Shown here: piece by piece, positions 15,786-25,078 of the stretch
Layout of the letters: each line of letters starts with the position of its first letter
Numbering within the stretch: position 1 is the first letter of the stretch
Source: Adlercreutzia sp. ZJ176
GTDB lineage: Bacteria; Actinomycetota; Coriobacteriia; Coriobacteriales; Eggerthellaceae
Reading direction: 5' to 3'
Assembly: GCF_011038975.1 (NCBI RefSeq)
Contig: NZ_JAAKEC010000013.1
Coordinates: 1-64,000, forward strand
Length of the DNA: 64,000 nt
Made by a program: the position numbers and the translations under genes
Notes under the pieces: generated by a model
Databases searched by the model: none
Seen by the model: the letters and a program-made list of their open reading frames with translations, nothing else
Told to the model about the DNA's origin: nothing

Positions 15786-18700
15786 CTACTGCTGAGCAGG
15801 GGCCGCCTCTTCTTCCTGGTCCTTCTTGCGCTTGAAGAGGAAGAACCAGATGAGGCCTGCCGCCACCAGCGCCGCCGCGCCTACGAGCCACATCCAGTAC
15901 AGCTCAAAGAAGTTGGTCGTCACGTGGAACTTCTCCACCACCACCTTGTCCGCAGAACGTCCTGCGAAGTCAACGGCGGTTATCTCCATGTTGCGATCAG
16001 TGAAGGCCTTCGCCGGCACCGAGACCTTGCACAGGCCGCTTGCCTCGGGAGTCACCTTCTGGGTGGCGCCGTCGAGCGAAACCTCAACCTCGTTGATGCC
16101 GATGTTGTCCGTCACCGTGAAGGTCACGTCGTAGGCGTCCGCGTTGTACATCTTGTAGCTCGCGACGTTCTCGCCGTCGATGATCGGGTCGGCCGTGTCG
16201 AGGATGAATGTCACCTCGGCGTTAGCCACCTCATGGGCCTCGGGCTCGTAGTAACTCGCCGAGTTGTTGAGGTTCGTCGCACGGTCAGTCGAGCTCACCA
16301 CCACGTGGTAGTTGCCATCTTCGGTGAAGTTAGCGCCCGGCACATGGTAGTAGTAGGAAGCCCATCCGTAGCTGTCTTCGCCAGCCTGGATGTAGTAGCC
16401 CCCCTCCTGGCCGCTTGCCGAGGAGGTCCTCTCCAGGTTCTCCGTCTTCAGGCCATGGGTGACCGACACGCCATGCTCTTCGCTCTCAGAGCCGCATACG
16501 TTGATCTCTTGAATGATGACCTCGGGAGCTTCGGCCATGTAGCCGTTGTGCTCAGCGTACTTCTCCTGATCAACCACGATGAAGTTGGATCCGAAGCGGT
16601 TGACGGAGAACACGATGCTGTTCTCGGCCTCGTTGCCGGCAAGGTCGACCAGCGTGGCCTCGAGCGTGTAGATGTCGTCAGACTCCACTTCGCGCGTGAA
16701 GTCGGCGTAGGACACCGTCTCGCCGTTGCCGTTGCCAGCACGCGATGCGTCAAAGGTCTTCACGCCGTTCTTGTTGCCCGTAAGGGTCCAAGCAACGCCG
16801 TTGCTGTCGAAGTTCTTCTCGTCCATGAAGGTGATGACCGGCGCAACCGTGTCGTTGTAGGCAACGCCTTCCTCAACCTCGCTGAACGTGATCGTCGGGG
16901 CCGTCAGGTCAACCGTGAACTCTTCCTCGGTCTGCTCGGCCGTGTTGCCGGCCTTGTCAGCGATGGCCACGCTCAGGTTGTAGTCGCCGTCCGTGGTGAA
17001 CGACACCGTGGCCGTGTGGACGTCGCCGTTGGTGGACCAGCCGCCGATGCTGCCGTTGGACGTGATCACCGAGTTGGCCTCGTCCCAGTTGTGCTCGGTC
17101 ACCGTGATGGTCGCCGTGCGGGCGGCCTTGTAGTACTTGCCGTTGCGCACGTCGTTGTTGTCCCACGTGATGGAGTTGATCACGGGCGCCGTCTTGTCGA
17201 TCGTGAACTCCTCGAAGTCCAGGGTCGTGGTGTTCGTCGCGGGGTCGACGAGCTTGGCCGCCAGCGTGTAGTGGCCGTCGCTCACGAAGTCCATCGACGT
17301 GCTGTAGCTGCTACCCGACCCGGCGAAGTCGTTGACCGTCACCGGAGCCCACTGCGTGAGGGCGCGACCTGCCGTTCCGGCGTACTGCGACACCTGGATG
17401 ACCTGCTGGCCGCCATCGAAAAGCTTAAGGTAGTTGAAGTTGAGCTCCTCGACTGTCATTCCGATGGTCTGCGTCGTGTTGTAGTAGGAGCCGGGCGTGA
17501 CGCTGGTGTTCCAGCTGAGCTTCGGCGGCTTCTTGTCGAGCACCAGGGTCATCGGATGCGCGAGCTTGTCGATTACGTCGACCAGCGCGTTATGGACGTC
17601 CTCGCTGGAGCCACGCTTGACCTCCGTCACCGTACCATCAGGCGAAATGTTCCATATGCGGCTGTTTGTCGCGTAGTCGGTCAACTTGATGATGATGTCG
17701 CGGTTGAACTCCGTTCCCTCGATCAGCGAGACGCTGGTCTCGCACTCGCGCCCCTTGTCACTGAGGAGCTTCTCACCGCCGAACGAGAAGGGCTCCTTGA
17801 CCTCTGCTTTCATGAGGCCGTTGTTGTCCTTGAAGATCATGCCCGCAATCGCGTCGCTGTTGTAGAACGCGTAGGGTTCGGAGTAGTTTTTCCCGTCCTG
17901 CTTGCCCGTGTCGCCGTTTTGGTAAGCGTTGGCGTACTTGATGCTCATCTTCACGTCCTCAAGCGTCGGAGCCGTGAGGTCGAGGATGAAACTGGTGCCG
18001 TCGACCTGTGCGCCACTCACATCCGTGGTGGCCTGAGCAGCGCCCTTGTCCATAGCCTTATCGTTGTTGTATCCGTAGGCGTACTTGTTCTCGTGGGCCT
18101 TGACGACAGCGCTATCGTCCCCCGCGCCGGCAGCTCGCACGGCCGTATTCACCTTGTCGACAGCGACAACATTCAAAGTGCTGGCGGCGCCTCTGTCGTT
18201 CTCCGTGTAAGTAACCTTGGCGGTCCACGTCTCGCCGCTCTTCGTCCTCGTCCATACGTTGCCGCCGTCCTTCTGGATAGTTCCCTTATCAGAAGGCGTG
18301 ATGGTCGTCTTCTCAGCGTCGAAGTTGCGGTCGGTCACCGTGATGGTAGCGGTCATATGCTCGCTATTCTCATCGCACGTACCGTAGTAGTCGATCCCAT
18401 CATGAGCACCCTGCTTTGCCTGGTTGATCTGCACCGACACGCTCGGTGCTGTGAGGTCGAGAACAAAGCTGTCGCCGCCGACAGGGACGCCCTTGGCTGT
18501 GGTAGCCTGTGCGCCGCCATAGGGAGCGGTCTTGCTCTCGTCCTTCTTGTCACCGTAGGCGTAGTCGTTCCCGTTCCCGGCCATGTCAATCGCAGCCACC
18601 TTGAGAGCGCCCGCCTCGCCGACAGCGTTCTCCTTGTAGGAGACCCTGGCGGTCCACTTATTGGGGTCCTTCACGTCCTGCGTCCACGTCTTGCCGTCGT

Positions 18701-21700
18701 CAACCAGGACCTTGCCGTTACCAGAGCACTCGACCATGGTGCTAGCGTCGAAGTTGCGGTCAATCACCGTGATGATGGCAAGAAGCTCGTCGTCCTTGTT
18801 GCCCGAGGCGTAATAGTCGGTCTTGTCATCACCGACGCCAACCAAAGGCTGGTCCATCTCCACAGACACGTTGGGCATCGTCAGGTCAACCGTGAACTCT
18901 TCCTCGGTCTGCTCGGCCGTGTTGCCGGCCTTGTCGGTGACGGCCACGCTCAGGTTGTAGTCGCCGTCCGTCGTGAACGACACCGTGGCCGTGTGGACGT
19001 CGCCGCTGGTGGACCAGCCGCCGATGCTGCCGTTGGACGTGATCACCGAGCTGGCCTCGTCCCAGTTGTGCTCGGTCACCGTGACGGTCGCCGTGCGGGC
19101 GGCCTTGTAGTACTTGCCGTTGAGAACGTCGTTGTTGTCGAACTCCACGTCGATCGCAGGCATCGTCAGGTCGACCGTGAACTCGTCCTCGGTCTGCTCG
19201 GCCGTGTTGCCGGCCTTGTCGGTGACGGCCACGCTCAGGTTGTAGTCGCCGTCCGTCGTGAACGACACCGTGGCCGTGTGGACGTCGCCGCTGGTGGTCC
19301 AGCCGCTGACGCTGCCGTTGGACGTGATCGCCGATTTGGCCTCGTCCCAGTTGTGCTCGGTCACCGTGACGGTCGCCGTGCGGGCGGCCTTGTAGTACTT
19401 GCCGTTGAGAACGTCGTTGTTGTCGAACTCCACGTCGATCGCGGGCATCGTCAGGTCGACCGTGAACTCGTCCTCGGTCTGCTCGGCCGTGTTGCCGGCC
19501 TTGTCGGTGACGGCCACGCTCAGGTTGTAGTCGCCGTCCGTGGTGAACGACACCGTGGCCGTGTGGACGTCGCCGTTGGTGGACCAGCCGCCGATGCTGC
19601 CGTTGGACGTGATCACCGAGTTGGCCTCGTCCCAGTTGTGCTCGGTCACCGTGATGGTCGCCGTGCGGGCGGCCTTGTAGTACTTGCCGTTGCGCACGTC
19701 GTTGTTGTCCCACGTGATGGAGTTGATCACGGGCGCCGTCTTGTCGATAGTGAATCCATCTACGGTCTTCACCGTTTCGTTGCCGGCCTTGTCGGTCACG
19801 GCCACGCTCAGGTTGTAGTCGCCGTCCGTCGTGAACGACACCGTGGCCGTGTGGACGTCGCCGCTGGTGGTCCAGCCGCTGACGCTGCCGTTGGACGTGA
19901 TCGCCGATTTGGCCTCGTCCCAGTTGTGCTCGGTCACCGTGACGGTCGCCGTGCGGGCGGCCTTGTAGTACTTGCCGTTGAGAGCGTCGTTGTTGTCGAA
20001 CTCCACGTCGATCGTCGGCGCCGTCTTATCGATCGTGAACTCCTCTAATTTCAGCTCCGCGGAGTGCATCGCGGGGTCGACGAGCTTGGCCTCCAGCGTG
20101 TAGTGGCCGTCGTTCACGAAGTCCATCGACGTGCTGTAGCTGCTGCCCGAGCCGGTGAATTCTTTGACCGTCACCGGATCCCACTGCACGGTGGCACCGC
20201 CCGCCTCGTCAGAACGCTGCGACACCTGGATGACTGGCTGACCACCGTCATGATCCTTGAGGTACTTGAAGTTGAGCTCTTTGATATCCAGTCCGATGGT
20301 CTGCGTCGTGTTGTAGTAGGAGCCAGGCGTGACGCTGGGGTTCCAGCGAAGTTCCGGGGACGTCTTGTCGAGCACCAGGGTTATCGGGTGCGCGAGCTTG
20401 TCGATCACGTCGACCAACGCGTTGCCGACGCTTTCAGGGCTGTTGCGCTTGACTTCCTTCACCTCGCCCTCGGGCTCGATGCTCCATGTGCGGGTGTTGT
20501 TCGCGTAGTCGGTCAGCGTGACGATGATGTCGCGGTTGAACTCCGTTCCCTCGATCAGCGAGACGCTGGTCTTGCACTCGCGCCCCTTGTCGCTAAGGGA
20601 CTTCTCACCACCGAACGTGAAGGGCTCCTTGACCTCTGCTTTCATGAGGCCGTTGTTGTCCTTGAGGATCATCTCCACTATGGCGTTGGCATCGTAGAAC
20701 GCGTAGGGTTCGGAGTAGTTTTTCCCGTCCTGCACGCCCGTGTCGCCGTTTTGGTAAGCGTTGGCGTACTTGATGCTCACCTTCACGTTCTCAAGTGTCG
20801 GAGCCGTGAGGTCGAGGATGAAGTCCTTGCCATCGACCTGATTGTTGTCCGCATCCGTGGTGGCCTGGGCGCCGCCGTAGGGAGCAGTCGTGCTCGCCGG
20901 CTTTTTGCCACCGTAGTTATAGTGGTTCTCGTTCCCGGCCTTGTCGACCGCGGTCACCTTGAGCGCGCCCGCCTCGTCGATGGCGTTTTCCGTGTAGTCA
21001 ACCTCGGCGGTCCACTTGCTGGGGTCCTCCGCGTCCTGCGTCCACGGCGCGGCGACGTTCTGAACAGTCCCGTTGTTCGAGGGCGTGATGGTCGTTACCG
21101 CCGCGTTGAAGTTGCGATCGGTCACTGTGATAGTCGCCACCAGTTTGTTACCATAGTAGTCGGTCGTCTGATAGGTATTCTGCTTTGCCTGGTCGACCTG
21201 CACCGACACATTGGGTGCCGTGGGATCGAAAACGAAGCTGCGATCGTCAACCTGATTGTTGTCCGCATCCGTGGTGGCCTGGGCGCCGCCGTAGGGAGCA
21301 GTCGTGCTCGCCGGCTTTTTGCCACCGTAGTTATAGCGGTTCTCGTTCCCGGCCTTGTCGACCGCGGTCACCTTGAGCGCGCCCGCCTCGTCGATGGCGT
21401 TCTCCGTGTAGGCGACCTCGGCGGTCCACTTGCTGGGGTCCTCCGTGTCCCGCGTCCACGTCACGCCATTGGTGGCTTTGACGATTCCATTGCCCGAGGG
21501 CGTGATGGTCGTCTTCTCAGCGTCGAAGTTGAGGTCGGTCACCGTGATGATAGCTGTCAGCTCGTTACTGCCGTTAACGGAAGCGTAGTAACTAGTATTG
21601 TTGTCGGTGCCAACCAGAGGCTGATCCATCTTCACGGACACATCGGGGGTCTGCGTGTCAAGCTCAAGTGCCGGAGCTGTTACTTCTTTATTTCCATTAG

Positions 21701-22346
21701 TCGAGCTAACTGAGACAAAAAGGGTCTGGCCGGCCTCGTAGTCCGCAATGTCATATGTCACGGTACTATTCGTAGCAATAATCGTTTCAATCGGCTGTCC
21801 GTTACGATTGATGGTGACTTCATCGTTTGTGAAAAGGTTCGCCACCACCACACGAATAGCTATAGGACCCTTCACTACTTTGTTGTCGGCTAGGTTTTTC
21901 CCGTCAGCAGTAAAGAACAACACCTCGGGTGACTGATTTACGGAGGGATTATCAGAAGTCGTACCAGTGCCACTGGAATCGGTGCCTGTAGTGGCATCAG
22001 ATCCAGACGTCTCGGCAACTACTGCAGGCTCCTCTGCAGCAGGCAAGCTGGAGTCGGCATCATCCTTCTCCGCGGATTCAGTCTCCCCAGATTCTGTCCC
22101 CACAGATTTAGTCTTCTCGGGATCATCTGTTTGGGGCTCGGGCGTCTCAGGCGTCTCCTTTGCCGCATTGTCTTCGCTGACAACAGCAGGCTCAGACGTC
22201 GTCGTCGCGAGGGCTGCTGCGGGGAACAGCAGGCATACAAGCGCGAAGGACAAGAACACGCGCGATGACGTGCTCAACGCGTTCTTCGCGTCGTTAATCG
22301 CTGAGCGCATGCGATTAACATGCTTACCTTTGTAGCGTTTAAACAT
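15786..22346 (-). CDS. Giant Ig-like repeat surface protein, single C-terminal membrane anchor
   Basis: The protein has 2186 residues. It has a signal sequence (hydrophobic about 30-47, ending AAALA), then an acidic Ser/Thr-rich region to about residue 115. Some 2000 residues of bacterial Ig-like beta domains follow, linked by recurring TAP and DKAGN motifs. A membrane helix sits near 2150-2170, then FKRKKDQEEE. There is no LPXTG motif, so it is anchored by the helix. A unit of about 95 residues, recognisable by GKYYKAARTATVTVTEHNWDE, occurs four times in tandem (about 770-1155) and once more at about 1715-1815. A larger domain starting near VSIKYANAYQNGD is also duplicated (about 505-669 and 1452-1615). 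The ATG at 22346 follows AAGGAGCC and lies 2 bases after the upstream stop. It is probably an adhesin or surface filament. Confidence 0.85.
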   Translation of the reverse strand: MFKRYKGKHVNRMRSAINDAKNALSTSSRVFLSFALVCLLFPAAALATTTSEPAVVSEDNAAKETPETPEPQTDDPEKTKSVGTESGETESAEKDDADSSLPAAEEPAVVAETSGSDATTGTDSSGTGTTSDNPSVNQSPEVLFFTADGKNLADNKVVKGPIAIRVVVANLFTNDEVTINRNGQPIETIIATNSTVTYDIADYEAGQTLFVSVSSTNGNKEVTAPALELDTQTPDVSVKMDQPLVGTDNNTSYYASVNGSNELTAIITVTDLNFDAEKTTITPSGNGIVKATNGVTWTRDTEDPSKWTAEVAYTENAIDEAGALKVTAVDKAGNENRYNYGGKKPASTTAPYGGAQATTDADNNQVDDRSFVFDPTAPNVSVQVDQAKQNTYQTTDYYGNKLVATITVTDRNFNAAVTTITPSNNGTVQNVAAPWTQDAEDPSKWTAEVDYTENAIDEAGALKVTAVDKAGNENHYNYGGKKPASTTAPYGGAQATTDADNNQVDGKDFILDLTAPTLENVKVSIKYANAYQNGDTGVQDGKNYSEPYAFYDANAIVEMILKDNNGLMKAEVKEPFTFGGEKSLSDKGRECKTSVSLIEGTEFNRDIIVTLTDYANNTRTWSIEPEGEVKEVKRNSPESVGNALVDVIDKLAHPITLVLDKTSPELRWNPSVTPGSYYNTTQTIGLDIKELNFKYLKDHDGGQPVIQVSQRSDEAGGATVQWDPVTVKEFTGSGSSYSTSMDFVNDGHYTLEAKLVDPAMHSAELKLEEFTIDKTAPTIDVEFDNNDALNGKYYKAARTATVTVTEHNWDEAKSAITSNGSVSGWTTSGDVHTATVSFTTDGDYNLSVAVTDKAGNETVKTVDGFTIDKTAPVINSITWDNNDVRNGKYYKAARTATITVTEHNWDEANSVITSNGSIGGWSTNGDVHTATVSFTTDGDYNLSVAVTDKAGNTAEQTEDEFTVDLTMPAIDVEFDNNDVLNGKYYKAARTATVTVTEHNWDEAKSAITSNGSVSGWTTSGDVHTATVSFTTDGDYNLSVAVTDKAGNTAEQTEDEFTVDLTMPAIDVEFDNNDVLNGKYYKAARTATVTVTEHNWDEASSVITSNGSIGGWSTSGDVHTATVSFTTDGDYNLSVAVTDKAGNTAEQTEEEFTVDLTMPNVSVEMDQPLVGVGDDKTDYYASGNKDDELLAIITVIDRNFDASTMVECSGNGKVLVDDGKTWTQDVKDPNKWTARVSYKENAVGEAGALKVAAIDMAGNGNDYAYGDKKDESKTAPYGGAQATTAKGVPVGGDSFVLDLTAPSVSVQINQAKQGAHDGIDYYGTCDENSEHMTATITVTDRNFDAEKTTITPSDKGTIQKDGGNVWTRTKSGETWTAKVTYTENDRGAASTLNVVAVDKVNTAVRAAGAGDDSAVVKAHENKYAYGYNNDKAMDKGAAQATTDVSGAQVDGTSFILDLTAPTLEDVKMSIKYANAYQNGDTGKQDGKNYSEPYAFYNSDAIAGMIFKDNNGLMKAEVKEPFSFGGEKLLSDKGRECETSVSLIEGTEFNRDIIIKLTDYATNSRIWNISPDGTVTEVKRGSSEDVHNALVDVIDKLAHPMTLVLDKKPPKLSWNTSVTPGSYYNTTQTIGMTVEELNFNYLKLFDGGQQVIQVSQYAGTAGRALTQWAPVTVNDFAGSGSSYSTSMDFVSDGHYTLAAKLVDPATNTTTLDFEEFTIDKTAPVINSITWDNNDVRNGKYYKAARTATITVTEHNWDEANSVITSNGSIGGWSTNGDVHTATVSFTTDGDYNLSVAIADKAGNTAEQTEEEFTVDLTAPTITFSEVEEGVAYNDTVAPVITFMDEKNFDSNGVAWTLTGNKNGVKTFDASRAGNGNGETVSYADFTREVESDDIYTLEATLVDLAGNEAENSIVFSVNRFGSNFIVVDQEKYAEHNGYMAEAPEVIIQEINVCGSESEEHGVSVTHGLKTENLERTSSASGQEGGYYIQAGEDSYGWASYYYHVPGANFTEDGNYHVVVSSTDRATNLNNSASYYEPEAHEVANAEVTFILDTADPIIDGENVASYKMYNADAYDVTFTVTDNIGINEVEVSLDGATQKVTPEASGLCKVSVPAKAFTDRNMEITAVDFAGRSADKVVVEKFHVTTNFFELYWMWLVGAAALVAAGLIWFFLFKRKKDQEEEAAPAQQ
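16900..17200 (-). repeat. Distant fifth copy of the 285-bp Ig repeat
   Basis: This segment is almost identical in DNA to the tandem copy at about 19460-19745 (same coding for DNNDVRNGKYYKAARTATITV), although 2.5 kb away. That level of identity points to recent duplication or gene conversion within the giant gene. Confidence 0.75.
18880..20040 (-). repeat. Four tandem copies of a 285-bp coding repeat
   Basis: Homologous positions recur at 19121, 19406, 19691 and about 19979, a period of 285-288 bases (95-96 residues). Copies are nearly identical in DNA, including silent positions. Such arrays tend to change copy number by recombination. Confidence 0.85.
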
Positions 22347-22348
22347 GG

Positions 22349-23251
22349 TTAGGCTCCTTGCTCCGCTTGTATGAGATCAGTGCTCTCCATGAGCACAATC
22401 TTCCTGACTATCTGGAAGTTCCCGCGATCTTCCACCTCGGAAACGTCGTTTTCCCGCTCTGCCGCCTCCTTGGGCTCTTCCGCAGGGGAAGGCTCAAGTT
22501 CCGGCTCAGACTCCGGTTCAGACTCGATTTCAGGTCCTGCTTCGGGCTCCGGCTCAGACTCGGGCTCGATTTCAGACTCAGCCGCCGCCTCAGGCGCATC
22601 GGACTCTTCCTCGGGTTCCTCGGAGGCCTCGGAGGCTTCGGACTCCTCAGCCTTCTCTGACTCCACCTCGTCCTCGTGGAGAATCGTCGTATGCTCACCG
22701 TCCTCGCCTTGGAGAAGAGTGGTCTCCGCGACCTCGGCTTCGGTTTCAGCTGCAGGCTCAGCCAGCGTCGTGGTCTCGGCTTCCGCCTCCTCTTCAAGCA
22801 CCCGGGTCGACTCGGCGTCCTCGCTCGAAGCGCTCGGCGCGCTTGCCGGCGCGCTTGCCACGCTGCCCGCGTTCTGGGAAGGCAGGTCCTTCGTAGGCTC
22901 AGCTGCAGTGATCGCAGCGGAAGGGGCTTCGCTCGAACTCGAAGGCGCCACCTTCGCAACCCCTTCGCTCGAAGCAGCTGCAGCGCCCGAAGAGCTCGTG
23001 GCGACGATGGGACCCGTCGGCTCCGCTGAGCTTCCGTTTCGCGCAAGCTTGCCGCTGCGATAGCGAGAAGACTGCCTTCCGCGTCCGCTCTGGCGTTCGC
23101 TCAGCTCGCGGAGCTGCTTCTTCCCGGTAAGCTCGGCATGGACGTCAGCTATGTTCCGCGAGACGAACACATAGACGGCAAGCGCGATGAACACCACCGC
23201 CAAGATGAAGAATACGATGCCCGCGAAGAAGAGGATCTGCTGTACGCTCAT
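22349..23251 (-). CDS. Acidic single-pass membrane protein with repeated TxxL motifs
   Basis: The protein has 300 residues. An N-terminal membrane helix (about 5-30, FAGIVFFILAVVFIALAVYVFV) is followed by a basic segment (to about 72), consistent with the C-terminal tail being cytosolic. The tail is Ser/Ala-rich and then extremely acidic (Glu-rich, 145-275). It carries four acidic-context TxxL motifs: Thr149 (ESTRVLEEE), Thr160 (ETTTLAE), Thr177 (ETTLLQGED) and Thr188 (EHTTILHED). A TxxI follows at Thr291 near the C-terminus. These look like multisite phosphorylation targets for the adjacent kinase and docking points for FHA domains. Its start overlaps the kinase stop (ATGA), and it ends 2 bases before the giant gene, so the three are one translational unit. 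No known family was recognised. Confidence 0.75.
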   Translation of the reverse strand: MSVQQILFFAGIVFFILAVVFIALAVYVFVSRNIADVHAELTGKKQLRELSERQSGRGRQSSRYRSGKLARNGSSAEPTGPIVATSSSGAAAASSEGVAKVAPSSSSEAPSAAITAAEPTKDLPSQNAGSVASAPASAPSASSEDAESTRVLEEEAEAETTTLAEPAAETEAEVAETTLLQGEDGEHTTILHEDEVESEKAEESEASEASEEPEEESDAPEAAAESEIEPESEPEPEAGPEIESEPESEPELEPSPAEEPKEAAERENDVSEVEDRGNFQIVRKIVLMESTDLIQAEQGA

Positions 23252-25077
23252 CAGTTCGCCCCCTTAGCCGTCGAGGAGGCCGCAGCGTCAGAAGAACCCG
23301 ACGCTGATCCTTGGTTCAGCACGCCTATGTTGTTGTACGTGTTCTTGACGTTGTTGGCTGCATTCGGATAGCCGCTGACGATCGTCTCGTAGAGGGTGTT
23401 CGTCAGCTCGTTCTTGTTCGCGTCTCCCGCCAATGCGAGCGTCTGCTGGTAGACCTCCTGCAGCAGGCTGTCCACGCGCGACTCGGAGATGCCCGCGCGC
23501 CTGAAGCCGTTCAGGTACACAGGGGAGTTGATGGCTTGGAACACCACGTCATACAGACGCAGCCTGACGATAACCGGGTCGCTGTCGTCAAGGTTGGTGC
23601 ACGCCTGCTCGAGCGCATCCCAATACGTTGCGTACGACTCTCCCTCGGTGCCCTCCTGCGTCGCGCGCGAGAGGGTCTGGGAGAACTCGCCGATGGTCTT
23701 ATAGACCTCTGCCGCGCGGCGCTCTTGGTCGCTCAGCGTGCAAGGCTGGCCCTTCCCCGTGCGGGAGTCGTAGCTTTCAATAGCATAGTTGAACCAGGTG
23801 ACGGCTTGCGATCCGCGCGTGAGTTCGTCGCCGTAGCTGAAGTAGATGAAGTAGTCGATCCCGGCGTCATAGCAGAGCTTCGCATAATCGGCGGAGTCGC
23901 TGATGCTGCCCTTGTTCGCCTCGAACAGCGCAGCCCACCTCGACGACTCTGACGTGGTGAACGCCGAGTCGTCCTTGTACACCTCGTTCACCAGGTTGCT
24001 GTACGGCTCGATGCTGTCCGGGGACACGTCGATGGCCTCGACGTAGAGGCTCTCTGCGGGCGACGCCTGGTCGCCTACCTCGGCCGTGCTCGCCACCGCC
24101 GCGCGCTCCATGAGGCTGTCGTAGCTTGAGCCGCGCACGATGGCACTCGCCGCCATGCATCCGATGCCGAGGACCAGGCACGCCACGCCCGCCACGGCGA
24201 ATCCGAGGAAGGTGTTCTGCTTGCGCTTGAGCTCCTGGATGTGCTCCTCGATCTGGTCCTCAGGCTTGTCGAGCGCGAGCCACAGCTCGTCGCAGCTCTG
24301 GTAGCGCTGGTCAGGATCCCATTTCGTGCACTTCTGGATGATGTTGTCGAGACCCTGGGCCTTGCGCCCCGAGAGAGCGGGGTTCACCTCCATGATGGAA
24401 GGCAGCGTCGGGCGATCGATGAACTGCATGGGGCCATAGCCCGTGACAAGGTGGAACAGCGTCACGCCGAGCGAGTAGATGTCAGACCGCGCATCAGTTT
24501 GAACGCCCTTCTTGAACGACTCGGGAGGCGCGTAGCCTCGCGTTCCCAAGGGCATCGTGTCATCGGTTTTGCCAGCCTTATACTCGCGCGCGATGCCGAA
24601 ATCGATAATCTTCGCCTTGCCGTCTTCGCGACGAAGCATGACGTTACCGGGCTTCATGTCGCGATAGATGACGTTCTGGCTGTGAAGATAGCCGAGCGCA
24701 TCGCATATCTGCTGGCCCCAGTCCAGCACGTCCTCCAAGGCGAAAGCCGACCCGCGCTTTTTCAGCAGGTCGCGCAGATCCTCGCCGGGAACGTGCTCCA
24801 TGACCACGAAGAGGGTCGAGTCCTCGGTGATGATGTCCACGATCTGGGCGATGCCATCATGCTTGTCAAGCTTCTGCATGATGGCGGCTTCCTTCTTCAG
24901 GCTCTCAAAGGAAACGCGATGCGTCTCGGTGCTCGCGTTCTCCTTGATTTCCTTGATAGCCCACTGCTTGTTGCTCATGTGCAGGTCTGACGCCAGCCAG
25001 ACAACTGACATGCCGCCCCTGCCCAGCTCTTCAATTATCTTGTATCTGCCGCCGACTACAGCTCCCACTTGGGCCAT
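23251..25077 (-). CDS. Transmembrane Ser/Thr protein kinase (PknB-type) with extracellular helical domain
   Basis: The protein has 608 residues. The kinase domain spans about residues 10-270: glycine loop ELGRGGMSVV (17-26), catalytic Lys42 (AIKE), catalytic loop YRDMKPGNV with Asp140 (the usual His is Tyr138), DFG at 159-161, and an activation loop with Thr171, Thr174 and Thr179 before GYAPPE. The membrane helix is at about 290-313. The roughly 290-residue outer part is helical, TPR-like, with a Ser-rich C-terminus and no PASTA repeats. It would phosphorylate Thr/Ser on cytosolic partners, with FHA proteins of the cluster as likely readers. The ATG at 25077 has GGAGGT upstream and lies 1 base after the phosphatase stop. 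Confidence 0.92.
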   Translation of the reverse strand: MAQVGAVVGGRYKIIEELGRGGMSVVWLASDLHMSNKQWAIKEIKENASTETHRVSFESLKKEAAIMQKLDKHDGIAQIVDIITEDSTLFVVMEHVPGEDLRDLLKKRGSAFALEDVLDWGQQICDALGYLHSQNVIYRDMKPGNVMLRREDGKAKIIDFGIAREYKAGKTDDTMPLGTRGYAPPESFKKGVQTDARSDIYSLGVTLFHLVTGYGPMQFIDRPTLPSIMEVNPALSGRKAQGLDNIIQKCTKWDPDQRYQSCDELWLALDKPEDQIEEHIQELKRKQNTFLGFAVAGVACLVLGIGCMAASAIVRGSSYDSLMERAAVASTAEVGDQASPAESLYVEAIDVSPDSIEPYSNLVNEVYKDDSAFTTSESSRWAALFEANKGSISDSADYAKLCYDAGIDYFIYFSYGDELTRGSQAVTWFNYAIESYDSRTGKGQPCTLSDQERRAAEVYKTIGEFSQTLSRATQEGTEGESYATYWDALEQACTNLDDSDPVIVRLRLYDVVFQAINSPVYLNGFRRAGISESRVDSLLQEVYQQTLALAGDANKNELTNTLYETIVSGYPNAANNVKNTYNNIGVLNQGSASGSSDAAASSTAKGAN

Positions 25078-25078
25078 G

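Noticed and set aside
18880-20040. CRISPR-like or mobile repeats
   Set aside because: The 285-bp units are in-frame coding repeats of Ig-like domains.
15780-20048. A very long plus-strand open frame opposite the giant surface-protein gene
   Set aside because: It mirrors the repeats of the real minus-strand gene, has no ribosome site or recognisable domains, and such antisense frames are common in GC-rich DNA.
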